A stretch of 64,000 nucleotides of DNA. It comes from Eonycteris spelaea (taxonomy: Eukaryota; Chordata; Mammalia; Chiroptera; Pteropodidae). Position numbers and translations under genes: made by a program. This document shows, in pieces, positions 11,891 through 22,880 of this stretch. The stretch lies in the NCBI GenBank assembly GCA_003508835.1, contig PUFA01000027.1, forward strand, positions 3,596,001-3,660,000, read 5' to 3'. The notes beneath the pieces are model-generated. The model was not told the origin of the DNA, did not search any database, and saw nothing but the letters and a program-made list of their open reading frames with translations. Within the stretch, counting starts at the first letter, position 1. Each line of letters begins with the position of its first letter.

Positions 11891-12560
11891 AAAACAAGAA
11901 AATGAATGAAAGAAGATATTTGAAGAGATAATAAACAAGATTTTTTTAGAACTAAGGAAATATATAAGACCTTGGAAAAAATGCTCTATGGACTGGTAAA
12001 TAAAATAAATGAAAAAAATCACAAGCTAGACACAATATTTAAGACCATCAACCAAAAAAAAAAAAAAGCAAATTCTACGAGCTCTCAAAATGGAGTAAGG
12101 AATGGGGTCAGGGTATTATACCTACAAAGAAACAAACATTAGATTGCTATCATCAGCATTAAATTACTTAGAACACTTTCTTGCACATGGTAAGCATTCT
12201 GTAAATGATAGCTATTAATACTATCAAACTTCTTAACAGCAATCCTAGCTGGAAGAAGATAATGAAGTAGTATTTGTGTTACTGGTTAACACAAAGTGTT
12301 AAAGGAAAAGATCTTTGAACTTAGGGTTTTATGATATTCTCATTGATGTAAGGCTAAGAAAATTTATAACACAACATTCTCATTAAATATACCCTTGGAC
12401 AAATATTTCCAGTAGGCAGAAAAATATATCTTGAAGGATGCTAGAGATATATAAGAGGTAAAGTTTGATTTCATATTAAAATGCAAGATCCAGAAGAAAA
12501 ATAAGATATATCTGTAATAATTACAAATGAAAATTCTATGTGATGCCAAAATGGCCAGGA
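11891..12560 (+). mobile_element. Old LINE-1/HAL1 ORF1-region remnant, part 2
   Basis: Resumes A-rich ORF1-like wording after the nested L1 (agaagatatttgaagagata, ataaacaag, ttagaactaaggaaat). Matches to HAL1/L1 ORF1 persist weakly to about 12.5 kb. No reading frame survives. Confidence 0.5.
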
Positions 12561-13429
12561 GCAGGGTGGCCAGAGAAAAATGAGAACATGCTAATTATAT
12601 CTGTTTTTTGGAGAGGTTAGAATGGTAGTTATAAATATTATTTGCTCATAAAATTGATGAGAAAAGCATTAGTTTGAATAAGTCAAGTATCAGTAAAAAA
12701 TAAAACTATATAATATGTAACTCTTAAACAAGCTGAAGAAAATTCTACATTGCTAACAAAGTTAGGAGTCTTAGCCTGGATATCCCCAAGAAATCAGAAT
12801 CTGAGACAAGGCTTACATGTAGATTTTTTATTTGGGACGTGATTGTCATGTGCAGAAGTGGGAGACTAGGAGAGTAAACAGAAGAAAAGGAGGGGAAGCA
12901 AACAAAAGGATGCGTTATGGAACTGTGGACAAATGAAGAGTGGTTCCATGAGAGCCCTTCGAAGGAGTTGTGGAAAGTGTTCCCACTCGCATGCCGCAGG
13001 ATTAGAAGAAGGAAATGTATTGTCTCATGAGATGCAAATTCACACTTTCAGGATATCCATGAATAAACTGCACATTCCATACAGATAAGCCTTGGGGCAG
13101 AAAGCAAGAAGCAAGAGATACCAGAGGCAGGTGAGAAATGGTGCTGTTGTTAGGTCATAGCCATGTAAAGTTGATCACTGAAGGAAGGACTGTAGTAAAA
13201 GGTAGGAGAAGGTTAATATATAATGGGGGCAAGAGCTATCTGATAAAGTCAAGAAGAAAGAAGGAAGAAAACACACATAATGATGAAGAGGGCACACAAA
13301 ATTATATAGCTGAAGTAAGTCCTAGTAGAAAAATAATTACAATACTATGAGTAAGCTCATCAATCAAAACATATAAATGTTCAGATTTGATACGAGAACA
13401 AAAATTGAACAACATGTTTTCAAGTAGAG
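12561..13429. other. Noncoding; probable old repeat at 12760-13040
   Basis: The stretch gaatctgagacaaggcttac ... tttatttgggacgtgattgt resembles a dispersed element I have seen but cannot name. The 70-codon frame at 13138-13350 is lysine/arginine-rich by composition and shows no domain. Confidence 0.35.
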
Positions 13430-13880
13430 ATAGATTTAAAATGAAAAGATTTTAAAAGCTGAAAATAAAAGATTAGGCTAGTAGCTATCAGGCAAATATC
13501 AAACCATTGAAAGCAGGGTTAGCAAGCTGGAGATTCTAAGGCATAACTCTTAGTAATTCATCTACCAAGAGTCAAAAAAAAAAACAACGATTTAAAAAGA
13601 TTTAAATAGCCTAATACATTTGAACTAAGAGATATGTATAGAAGTTAAAAACAAACAAACAAAAAAACCATATTCTTTTAAAGCACAAATGCAACAATCA
13701 CAAAAATTGACTATGCCATGATGGGAGAAAATTCTCAACAAATTCCAAAATTTCAACATCATCCAGACTATTTTCTGACTATCATGAAATAAATTTAGAT
13801 GTTAAAAATGTAAATGAATAGCTTTAAAAATGCTATATGTGTGGAAACTAAATGGTAGACAGAGAGATAGATAATTTTAT
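13430..13880 (+). mobile_element. Old LINE-1 ORF2 endonuclease-region remnant
   Basis: Reads as the end of the L1 endonuclease domain: aaaattctcaacaaattcca, then attttctgactatcatgaaa, then gtgtggaaactaaat. This order is typical of the segment just before the reverse transcriptase. It is degenerate. Confidence 0.6.
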
Positions 13881-14006
13881 ATGTGTGTGTGTGTGTGTGT
13901 GTATGATAATGTGTGTGTGTAGAGAGATAATAGATGACAGATGATAGATAGAATGATGATAGATAGATGATGATGATGATGATGATGATGATTGATGATG
14001 ATGACA
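13881..14006. repeat. Composite microsatellite: (TG)n, (GATA)n, (GAT)n
   Basis: A TG run at 13882-13902 is followed by GATA/GACA units and then an almost pure (GAT)n run at about 13965-13992. It lies inside the L1 fossil. Confidence 0.9.
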
Positions 14007-14139
14007 CATAGTTTAGGTATAGATATAGATTATTAAATAAATTTTAGGTTAAAGAGACAATCATAGAAAAAATGTATAAATGTATAAAAATGTATAAAAT
14101 ACACTACATATCAGAATTTCTGGGATTTACCTTGTGGTG

Positions 14140-14600
14140 TGAGGCTTGAAATTAATATTATTATGTGCTGCCTTGACACCTGAAACAGAGAGGGCTTCGA
14201 AAGGCCTAACTATGAGGTTCCCTACTCTCATCAGACATGATACAATGGGAAATGCCCCCTACTGGGCTAGTTCCCCTAACAGTTAGAGTAGCTAGCCAGA
14301 TGGTTTCACGTCCCTGCCAGCCCGTGGAAAATCATTCAAGGAAGCCAATCATATGTCCTCCTTCCAGAACCAATGGAATGCAAAGCCGGCCTCTGACAGT
14401 CCCAGCTTGTTCATTCTGTTCCTAGGTGCAACTCTTGTGCCCTCCACGGTGTGTGGCGTCTCATCTCTTGGGCTGTAAGTATGTGTGCCTAACACACTGC
14501 TGTCAGTCTAATTTGTCCAATGTCAAACCTGTGTTCAGCCATCTCATATTATTTAGGTTGGACAATCCCTCCCTCCATGGGATGACTAAAAAGCAATCAA
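14140..14600 (+). mobile_element. Probable class I ERV (ERV1) solo LTR
   Basis: The sequence is G+C-richer than its surroundings and has gammaretroviral LTR wording: gaagccaatcatatgtcctc, ccaatggaatgcaaagccgg, and an R/U5-like end of ctcttgtgccctccacggtg followed by gtgtctcatctcttgggctg. L1 ORF2 reading stops just before it (about 14130) and resumes just after (about 14620), which supports an insertion. No internal genes adjoin it. The family is not identified and the edges are uncertain. Confidence 0.5.
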
Positions 14601-15244
14601 ACATAGCTAATGTGGAAAATAGAGGAAATTCAACAGATTTACATACATTTATCAAAAACAAAAAATAAAACAAACAAAAAAACTCCAAGAAAGTCTGAAA
14701 ACAAATGAATTAAAAATTCAACCAAGAAAGCTTAAAAGAGGGCAACAGAGCAAACTCAAAGAAAAAAGAGGGGAAGATATTAAAGTTAAAATAAAACAAT
14801 GAAATTGAGAATAACAATAACAAACCTAGGTAAAATATATAAATTTTTGAGGGGAAAAAAAACATAAAATGTTATAATTGGTCCAAGAAGAAATAGAAAA
14901 GTTTAATAGACTGATACAATTAAATTTTTTTTTATAGCAATCAAAGTATTTTTACACTTTTATAGTTGGGTTTTACGAAATCATTAAAGAACTGTTGAAC
15001 TTTATATGAGTTATTCCAAAAAAAAAATAGGGAAAAAGGGAATGCTGCCTAAGTAAGTAACTTCATAAAACCAGTAAAACCTTGATTTCAAACCCAGATG
15101 AAAACAGTATAAGAAAGAAAAAAAATATGTAGGTCCACTTTACTTATAAATATAAATGAGAAAATTCTGAGTAAAATTATTGGCTCATAGAATTAAGCAG
15201 TGTATTTTACAAAACAATAATACGATCAAGAAGTTTTTCTCTTC

Positions 15245-15381
15245 AAAATGCATAGGTGGCTTAACATAAGAAATCTACACTAAAATCTACCTAAAAATTA
15301 AGGTACTAAAAGAAAATGCATAGGTGGCTTAACATAAGAAAATCTACACTAAAATCTACCTAAAAATTAAGGTACTAAAAG
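15245..15381. repeat. Tandem duplication of a 68-bp unit (2 copies)
   Basis: Copy 1 is 15245-15312 and copy 2 is 15313-15381. They are identical except for one extra A in copy 2. The near identity inside an old, mutated L1 means the duplication is far younger than the element. Confidence 0.95.
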
Positions 15382-16892
15382 AAAAAAATCTGTTATTTAA
15401 ATAGCTGAGGAAAAAAATTGATAAAAGACTTTTTAAAAACTGTTACTAAAAGGGAATGTGTTTTTCCCCTGGATAAAGCCTATGTACTAAAAATTTACAG
15501 CCAGCATTATACTTTATAGAGAAACTCTGAAGTTGGCTGCTATGCCATCATATTTGATATGATACCAGATGTTCTGGCCAAACAATGTTAGAAAACAAAT
15601 TAAGAGGTATAGGATTAGAATGCGATGAACAACTGCTATTTTTTCATATTTACAAAACATTTCAAAGAGCTTAGCAGACAAAGTATTGAAGTATTAGAAA
15701 TATGAGAGAGTTTAGCAAGTTTGCCAAACAAAATCAGTTTCAAATTTTTCCAAAACAGCAATAATTAGCTAAAAAAAAAAAAGGTAATAGAATGGAGATA
15801 TCATTTACTGTAACAATCGAAGCTATAGTGTGTAGGAACTAACTTAAAACTTCACGGAAAAATTAAAATTCTATTAAAATGTAGAAGAAAATCTAAGTAA
15901 AGAAATTAAATGACAACATAACAATTTTTCTTCTTAATATTGACCTGAAATGTTAATAAAATTCTAGCAATGTATTTTTAGTTATTTACCCAACTGATTT
16001 TCAGATTTATATGAAAGAAGAACAGTCACCAAATTACTAGGGCAATTTTCAAATTGAAGAACAAAGGAGAATCACCCACCTTAGGCCTTAGTATACACCC
16101 CAACTAGCAATAAAAACAATGTGGTATTGGTATAAGAACAGACAGAAAACAGGGTGATGGAACAGAGAGAGCTTATAAACAGACCCTTGTACATAGAACC
16201 TTGTGTATGGTTGAGGAAGCACTACAAAGCAGTAGAAAAAATAGCTTTCTGATACATGATACCGGTTGTGCTGGTTTATTATATAAAGAGTAAAGTAGCT
16301 CTCTACATCACACCATACACAAAAGTGAACTCCAAATAAATTAAAGATTCAAATTGTGTAAGATTAAACTATAAGCTTGTAAATAGAATATAAAGTAATA
16401 TTTTCTAACTTCATCTTGAGAAGTGGTTTCTTGGATCAAAGAAACACAAATAATACTGCCCTAAATTGATGGCTGTAACTATATAAAATGTTTAAATTTC
16501 TGTTCAATGAAGGGCACCATAGACAAGGCTTACAGACAGGTCATTGGAAGAAAATATTTGTTAGCTCGAAAAACTAGAATAAACAGAACTCCTAGTAACT
16601 GCAAAAACAAAAATGTAGGAAAAAAAGAACCATGGCTATAGAAGTGATTCACAAATTGGAAAATCCTATTAGCTAATGGATGTATGAAGGCCTACTCCAC
16701 TCATTAGGAATCAAGGGGTAAAAGAAAATTAAAACAATTAAATATCACATTTTAATGACCAGAGAGGAAAAATTAGAAATAAGATAATATCAGGTGTTGG
16801 TGAGATCTAGGTGGAAACAGGAAACAGGAAAACTAGAGGTAGGATGGAAACAGGAATAGCAATTCTAGAGAGTGGTCTGTCACTGTGCATAT

Positions 16893-16896
<4 letters not shown>

Positions 16897-16940
<44 letters not shown>
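16897..16940. repeat. (AC)22 microsatellite
   Basis: 44 uninterrupted bases of AC within the L1 3' region. It gives rise to artefactual poly-Thr/His and poly-Cys/Val frames on the two strands. Confidence 0.97.
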
Positions 16941-16942
<2 letters not shown>

Positions 16943-17295
16943 TCTCTGTTTAGTAACCTATCAGTCCCATTCCTGAGTTTATACCTCAGAAAATATTCTG
17001 ACATACCCATAACCAGGCACATATGACGATGTTCATATGAAGTGGTATGTGATAAGAGTGGCTTAGAGGCAACCTAGATGCAATCACTAGGAAAATATAT
17101 AAATAAAATATAGCAAATGCATGTCTGCAATGTCATAGAAGCATGTACATACAGCAACATGGATAGATCTTAAAAACGTAGTGTTGCGTGCCATAAGCAA
17201 TGCACATTGTGCATGTGTTGTCAAAGATATGTGTGTATCTGAGAACATATTAACCAAATTAGAGTGGCTGTCTGTTAATTAAGGAAGTGGGATTG

Positions 17296-18035
17296 GGATT
17301 GAAAGGGAAAAAAGGAGAAATTAAACAAGAGAGACCTGCATAGAGCCAGGAATCCAAGAGCATAATGAACACAACTGTGCTTCCAAGTCCAAAGGGGAAA
17401 AAATACCAATGCCTCATTGTCTAATCATTCATACAAATTTTTCCATAGTCTCAAAATATGAAAGGTAAACCCACACACACACACACAACCTATAAGACAC
17501 AAGCCAGAAAAAAATTGTTTTTAAAGTCTTACCTGGCAGGGCTGATTTTTGTGTCTAACTAGTCAAATCAATTAAGGCAGCTGAGTTGGTTTGTGCTTTT
17601 ATTTTCCTCTTCTCCTTACATAGATTTCTCTGCACAGTCAGCACAGCATTCCTACATCAGGTACTCCCCATAGCTTTAGGGAATCAATCTTAAATGCTAA
17701 AAAGTAACTTTTGAAACTAAGATATAATTCAAATTCACTTAGTCAAAATGTATCCACTCTATGTACTGAATCTTCTTTGTACAAGTTAACGGGCAAATCG
17801 GGTAATTAAACAGCAATTTGCTTAGTAGAGTGCCAAAATGAAATGAAAGCCCCCAAACTTCTCCTTTTGCTCAGTGGTAAAATTATTGTCTGAAATGTGA
17901 AGATGTTTTATCTAAATTACTGAAAGAGTAAAATCAGTTTCCAAGCAGAGTTTATTAACTCTCTAAGAAACTAAATTTATATATATATAATGGCTAGCCG
18001 GAATATTGCTACCTTCCAAAACAGTACCATTAAAA
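17296..18035. other. No gene seen; short (CA)n at 17472-17487
   Basis: Noncoding AT-rich DNA containing one short CA run. No other repeat is recognised. Confidence 0.55.
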
Positions 18036-18240
18036 ATATTCGAATACTAAGTTACTATTTGTTATGAGCTTACTCGGTCGCCTACAAGAGCTAAGCATCT
18101 CATACACACCTCATGAGGTAGTTGCCATTATTATCTGCTTTTTTACAAATGAAGAAACTGAGGTTTAGAAATGTAAAGTATTTAGCTGAAGATTGCATAG
18201 CTACTGAATGGCCAAAATTATAAAAAGCATCCAGGTTTAA
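18036..18240 (+). mobile_element. MIR, sense
   Basis: The ordered landmarks are clear: ttatgagcttactcgg, atctcatacacacctcatga, ggtagttgccattattat, tttacaaatgaagaaactga, ttgcatagctactgaatggc. Confidence 0.85.
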
Positions 18241-18681
18241 GATATGTTTCCTCTTTCTCACAGGAAATCCTTTGTATACATATCAGGGCAGAGCAGCTGA
18301 TTCTGAATTGCAGGTTTAGCATCAGGTAGAACGATTGATGTCTGATGTGTGAAGACATGCCTTTTCCTTATAGGAGACAGGGTTTTACTTCCCTGCTGCC
18401 TATTTGCTTACTCAGTCAATGTTTTGACTTCCATTACACATGCCTTGCCTGCTCTCTGGAACTTATAGTCTGAGACCCCAGCTGATTAGACCTGTCCAAG
18501 CCAGACCTGGATACACAGTCAGCCCTGGGCACCTGTTGTGGTTTGGTACTAAGTTGTGTTTTCACCTAAGATAAGAGAACACCCTTAGAAACTCTATTTT
18601 CCAATAACTCTACATTAAGACACATTGTGCAAGGAACTCTTTGAGGTCAGTAATTATTACTTAGTTGTCAAATTGTGTTAT
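18241..18681. other. No gene seen
   Basis: Unique noncoding DNA; no repeat is recognised. Confidence 0.5.
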
Positions 18682-18693
18682 TCTCTCTGTCTG

Positions 18694-18755
<62 letters not shown>
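18682..18755. repeat. (CT)n / (CTGT)n microsatellite
   Basis: CTGTCT-type units pass into a pure CT run that ends at 18755. The open frame across it (poly-Leu/Ser) is an artefact. Confidence 0.95.
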
Positions 18756-18758
<3 letters not shown>

Positions 18759-18904
18759 TCTTGCTATGAGCAAATCTGAAGAAATGGCGGACAGTTCCTC
18801 TTACATACAAGAGCCAAAATTTCTTTAAAAGCAAGATGGCAAACAGGCAATGAGTAGGATGCCATGATAGGTAAAAACATTAGCCTATGTGCAGAAAATC
18901 ACGC

Positions 18905-19035
18905 TAAACCAGGAAACAAGAGACCTGTTCTTGACCACTTGAAGTTTCCCTGATATTGAGCAATTGATTAATTTATTTTGGGCCTCCATTTTGTCGTATG
19001 TAAAATGACTGCATTGGGCACATAATTTATAATGA
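18905..19035 (-). mobile_element. MIR fragment, antisense
   Basis: Antisense MIR wording: gacctgttcttgaccacttg, ttgagcaattgattaattta, ttttgggcctccattttgtc, gtatgtaaaatgactgcat. Confidence 0.65.
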
Positions 19036-19609
19036 TCTTATTAAAATTCAATATGATCCTGGAAAATTCAATGTATAATTAGAAACAAAATGGAATGAGA
19101 TTGATTAAGGAAATGCTCTGGATACAATATTTGCAGGCTACCTATGAGTTACACAGGAAATGTGACCTAAGGGGTCATGAACAAAAATAGAACAATGAGA
19201 AAGTCAAAGAAAAGAAGCTCTGGGCATGAAAACAAGCACTTGTGTTTCTTAAATTTGGATATAATGAGTCAGAACCACAAGGTAATGCTTTTATGAAAGA
19301 CAGATATGGCCAGACCTTTCCTAAAAGAGGGGCTGATATACTAATCTCAAGGTATGATTTTAAACTGGTATCCTAAGTGTGGTTAACATTATTGGAATAA
19401 TAGTCTTCTTTGGGAATCTGATAAAATCTAAGCAATCTACTCATAAAAATGTAAATATGAACATATGGCATTTTACATGGAATTTTAGAAGTTCACAGAC
19501 ACCATGCATTTAGCCTCCAAATTAGTAGCCCTAGGATATAAATGGTCGCTAGGTCATCCAGAATGCTCATTGATTATTTTCTATAGTTTTAATGTTTATG
19601 ACCCAACTC

Positions 19610-19756
19610 ATTCATTCATTAAGTCCTTTTAACAAATGTTTATTGATCACCTGCTAGGTACTGGAAATCCAAAACTGAAATACATAAGGCCTGCTTTTGG
19701 AGTTTGGAGGAAGTAAGGGTGGGAGAATACAAATTAGATGCAGTGTATGCCTACGG
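19610..19756 (-). mobile_element. LINE-2 3' end, antisense
   Basis: Starts with the antisense L2 terminus (ttcattcattaagtcctttt, aacaaatgtttattgatcac, ctgctaggtactgg). It runs into the MER20 copy, beyond which L2-like sequence seems to continue for a short way. Confidence 0.7.
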
Positions 19757-19975
19757 CAAGATTTCTCAGCCTTGTCGCTAGTGACATTTTGAGCTGGGTA
19801 ATTACTTGTTTGGAGAGGTTATCCTGTACATTGAAGGATGTTTAGCAGCATCCCTGGCCTTTACCCACTAAATGCCAGTAGCATACCCACTCCTAGTTGA
19901 GATACTCAAAAATGTCTGCAGATGTTGCCTAAAGTCTTCTAGGGGTTGGGAATCAGCCCTGGTTGAAGACCACTG
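19757..19975 (+). mobile_element. MER20 (hAT-Charlie nonautonomous DNA transposon), full length
   Basis: Runs from caagatttctcagccttg to ttgaagaccactg and contains the diagnostic centre ggatgtttagcagcatccct, then tacccactaaatgccagtag. At 219 bp it equals the length I recall for the MER20 consensus. The terminal inverted repeats are recognisable. No clear 8-bp target duplication remains. Confidence 0.88.
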
Positions 19976-20100
19976 AATAGGAGAAAGGGCCTCTAAATCC
20001 CTAAGCAAAGCTAGAGGAGGATACATATAGGAGTGAGCATTGGAGTGAGGCCTGAAGTCTCCACTTCTGGTGTCTATGTAGAAGGATTTTTTAAAGCACA

Positions 20101-20529
20101 TCCCTAGCCTCTCTCTGCCTCTTGGTCACACTGTCCCAATGAAAAGGAAATGACTGGCCTAATTGGAAAGTTTGCAAAAAATCACTGGGTTTATCAAGCT
20201 CAGATTCTCTCTTTCTCCTCCTGGATCCACTACCTGCAGGGCACATATATGACAGAACTTCTCCAGAATCACCCTTGGTCCCTAGGGAAGGCCCTGCCTC
20301 AGCCACTGTGCAAGGTTTAGTCCCACCCAGCGCTCTGTAGTGAGCTTATGAGCTGCTCGACTCTGGGGTTCTTTATTAGAATCTCCACTGTGTTCACAGA
20401 ACTAAAGCCATGACCTCTAATCTGAGCTCCAAGAGTGATCAAAGTGTTATTTTGATCTCTTAACCCCCTCCTTTTCAATTTATTCAGAAATGAGAAAGGT
20501 AAGATGTGTCCCTTTAAAGAGTCCTCTGC
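20101..20529. other. Unique, relatively G+C-rich noncoding DNA
   Basis: Two 71-codon antisense frames (20091-20306 and 20317-20532) cover this stretch but show no recognisable domain. Sequence complexity is high and no repeat is recognised. Confidence 0.4.
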
Positions 20530-20900
20530 CAAGAGATGATTGAGAGTTACTCAGGCAAATAAGTTGTGAGAGGACAATCTAGGTAAAGGAAACATCATAA
20601 ACAGAAATGAAAGTTAGGTTGTGGATACGCAGGAAACTCTAGTTAGTTCAAGAAGCAGAATCTAAAATATAGACCTAGAAGGATTAGGTGATGACTTAGG
20701 CTGGACAGGGAGACAGGAGTCAGATCAAGAAAGGTCTTCTATGCCACTCTGAAAAAATCTAGATTTTTTTTTCTGAGATAATTGTGGTCAGTGTGGAGAA
20801 GAACTTGAAGGGACTGTGATGAGACAAGACTATTAGAGTGGCTGCCATAAAAGTCGGGTTGGGGGATCTGGGGCCTGAGTAAGGCCAGTGGTGATGTAGA
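20530..20900 (-). mobile_element. LINE-2 remnant, antisense
   Basis: Antisense L2 RT-end wording: aggtaaaggaaacatcataa, caagaaaggtcttctatgcc, tgtggtcagtgtggagaaga, gggactgtgatgagacaaga. Diverged. Confidence 0.5.
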
Positions 20901-21318
20901 TGGGGCTGTTTTATAATCTTTATGTGTGTGCTTTTGCTTGAATTTTAAATTTTGTTCCTGGCTGATATAAAGCAAACTCCATTTATTGGATTCATTAGGA
21001 GGCCAGTTTGTAGTGGCAAATAAGGAGTATGTGTTTTTCCCCATTTGTCTCACTGAAGTAGTCTTCGAATTAACAAAGCTTATGTCCAAGAGATAATGCC
21101 TTACTGAAAAGGATTCCAATCTTGAGCATGATTGACAGAAGAGCCATAGAATTGCTAACTAAGGAGTTGGTGAATCCAACCATGGAGGAAGAGGTAGAGA
21201 GACTGAAATGATTTGATTTGGAGAAGAGAACAATTCACAAAGGGGCCAATTACACCCATTTTCATTGAAAATAGACCTAAAAATTAGGTCTAAACAAAGG
21301 CCTACAGGTCTTATGCAG

Positions 21319-21665
21319 TGTCTTAGTCCATTCATTATGCTATAACAAAATACCATAAACTGGATAGCTTACATACAACGGAAATTTATTTCTCAGAGCT
21401 CTGGAAGCTGGAAGTCTGAGATCAGGGTGCCAGCATTGTTGGGTGAGGGCCTGTTCTGGGCACAGACTTTGCATTGTATCCTCACATGGTGGAGGGAAGT
21501 GAGGAAGCTCTACGGAGTCTTTTTCATAAGAGCACCAATCTCATTCATGAAGACTCCACCCTCATGACTTAAGCACCTCCCATTGGCCCTGCTTCTTAAT
21601 ACCATCACATGGGCATTAGTTTCTGACATATGAATTTTGAGAGGACACATTCAGAGACCATAGTA
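21319..21665 (-). mobile_element. MLT1/MST-type (ERVL-MaLR) LTR, antisense
   Basis: Antisense order of the family is preserved: tgtcttagtccattcattat, gaaatttatttctcagagct, tcctcacatggtggagggaa, actccaccctcatgac, taataccatcacatgggcat, atatgaattttgagaggaca. It is nearly full length as an LTR, with no adjoining internal region. Confidence 0.88.
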
Positions 21666-21954
21666 GATGGGCTGGAATAAAAAGAAGGTTTTGAAGATGA
21701 GAAATAAATCTTGAAGTTACTGAAGGAATTAGGAAATCTCCTTCAATAGAGACCTTTAAAAGTAGGCCTTCTTAGTATATGGTTGAAGTGAGGCCCTTTA
21801 AAAGATATATATCTAAATTAAGGTGCTATGCATATAAACTTTATAAAGCATTGATTTTGATTTTGTTTAAAAAAAAAGATGACTTTGAATTTGTAGTACA
21901 GAAACAACAAAAAAGTAAAATACGTTTCATTCTGGAATTTTGCTTAAATTATTT

Positions 21955-22880
21955 CAGGTTCATTCATTCAAGGAAGATATTTCGAGTGCCAACTATGTAC
22001 TAAAAACTATTCTAGGTGCTAGGGATTTGGGACTGAACAAAACAGATGAAACTTCATGCAAGATGAAGCTTACAATCTTGTTTATAAGTAAATGAGATTA
22101 ATTTGTATAATATACAGGATTTTAGATATATATCAATGCTAATGAGAAAAACTAAAAGAGAAACGGAGATAAGGTATATATGTCTCATGAGAGGGGAGAG
22201 GGTGTGTACAATTTTAGACAGAGTGACTTTAGAAGTCCTCATTGAAAAAGGCGAAATTTGAAAAAGCCCTGAAAATTAAGGGAGAAAGTCATGTGAATTC
22301 CTGGGAGAAGATGGTCCAGGCAGAGGGATTAGCAAGTGCAGGGTCTGAGGCAGGTACATGCTCAGTGATTGAGGAGGTCATTAGGGTAAAGAGGAGTGAA
22401 TGAGTAGAAAAGAATAGGAGAGAAGATCTGAGAGAAAATGAGGACAGATCATGTAGGGCCTTGAACATCATTGGCAGAGCTTTATTTTCAGTTTTGATTC
22501 AGAGATAGGGAGGCAATGGATTTTTAAGCTTGTGGAATAAGTCATGTAGCACCTGGGTACCCCTAAGAGTAGGTGAGAAGGGTACAGCAAACCTAGGGAG
22601 AAACGATGGTGGCTTGGACCACAGTATCATGGAAAATTGATAAGTGGTTAGATTCTGGGTATTTTATGAAGGCAGAGTCAATAGTATTTTCTGATGGTGT
22701 AGATACGGGATGAAAAAGAAGAGTCGAGAACTTTAAGGAGTTTCACCTGAACAACTGAAAGAATGGAGTTGACATTTCCTAAAATGGGACATTTTATTGA
22801 AACGGGGTAGCTGAGGATGTGCATATCAGGAGCACAGTTTTGGTTAGGTGGAGTTTGAGATGCAGCTTGACACAGATGCT
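21955..22880 (-). mobile_element. LINE-2, antisense, with coding remnant
   Basis: Starts at low coordinates with the antisense 3' terminus (ggttcattcattcaaggaag, ctattctaggtgctagggat). It proceeds through ggtccaggcagagggattag, cagatcatgtagggccttga and cgatggtggcttggaccaca, and ends near 22880. This is one of the longest L2 copies in the window and keeps a piece of readable reverse-transcriptase C-terminus. Confidence 0.88.
22289..22471 (-). pseudogene. Relic of the L2 reverse-transcriptase C-terminus
   Basis: The minus-strand frame (60 codons) keeps motifs of the C-terminal tail of L2/CR1-clade ORF2 proteins: KALHDL near the start and a PSAW box near residue 49 (usual form: ...VPSAWNALP...). 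The frame is open by chance after long decay. The protein would lack the catalytic RT domain and is not functional. It is recorded because it fixes the identity and strand of the surrounding L2. Confidence 0.7.

Larger units (their letters stand above)
14620..17295 (+). mobile_element. Old LINE-1: RT region through 3' end
   Basis: Begins with ORF2 wording just upstream of the reverse transcriptase (tctgaaaacaaatgaattaa, caaagaaaaaagaggggaag). It then shows the acagccagcattatacttta segment (about 15500), the region encoding the ORF2 C-terminus (about 16100-16750) and a diverged L1M 3' UTR up to about 17290. Frames are destroyed throughout. It contains a 68-bp tandem duplication and a 44-bp AC microsatellite. 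Confidence 0.75.

Noticed and set aside
9268..13810. 24-bp exact match between 9268-9291 and 13787-13810 as a possible novel dispersed element
   Set aside because: Both flanks read as the L1 ORF2 endonuclease region, so the match is two L1 fragments.
13881..14006. Tandem units that might suggest a CRISPR-like or satellite array
   Set aside because: Simple GATA/GAT/TG microsatellite units with no spacers.
16807..17026. Opposed 71-codon frames with Cys/Val and Thr/His runs
   Set aside because: Artefacts of the (AC)22 microsatellite on the two strands.
20739..21119. 126-codon minus-strand frame
   Set aside because: It partly overlaps an antisense L2 remnant and shows no recognisable domain or conserved motif.
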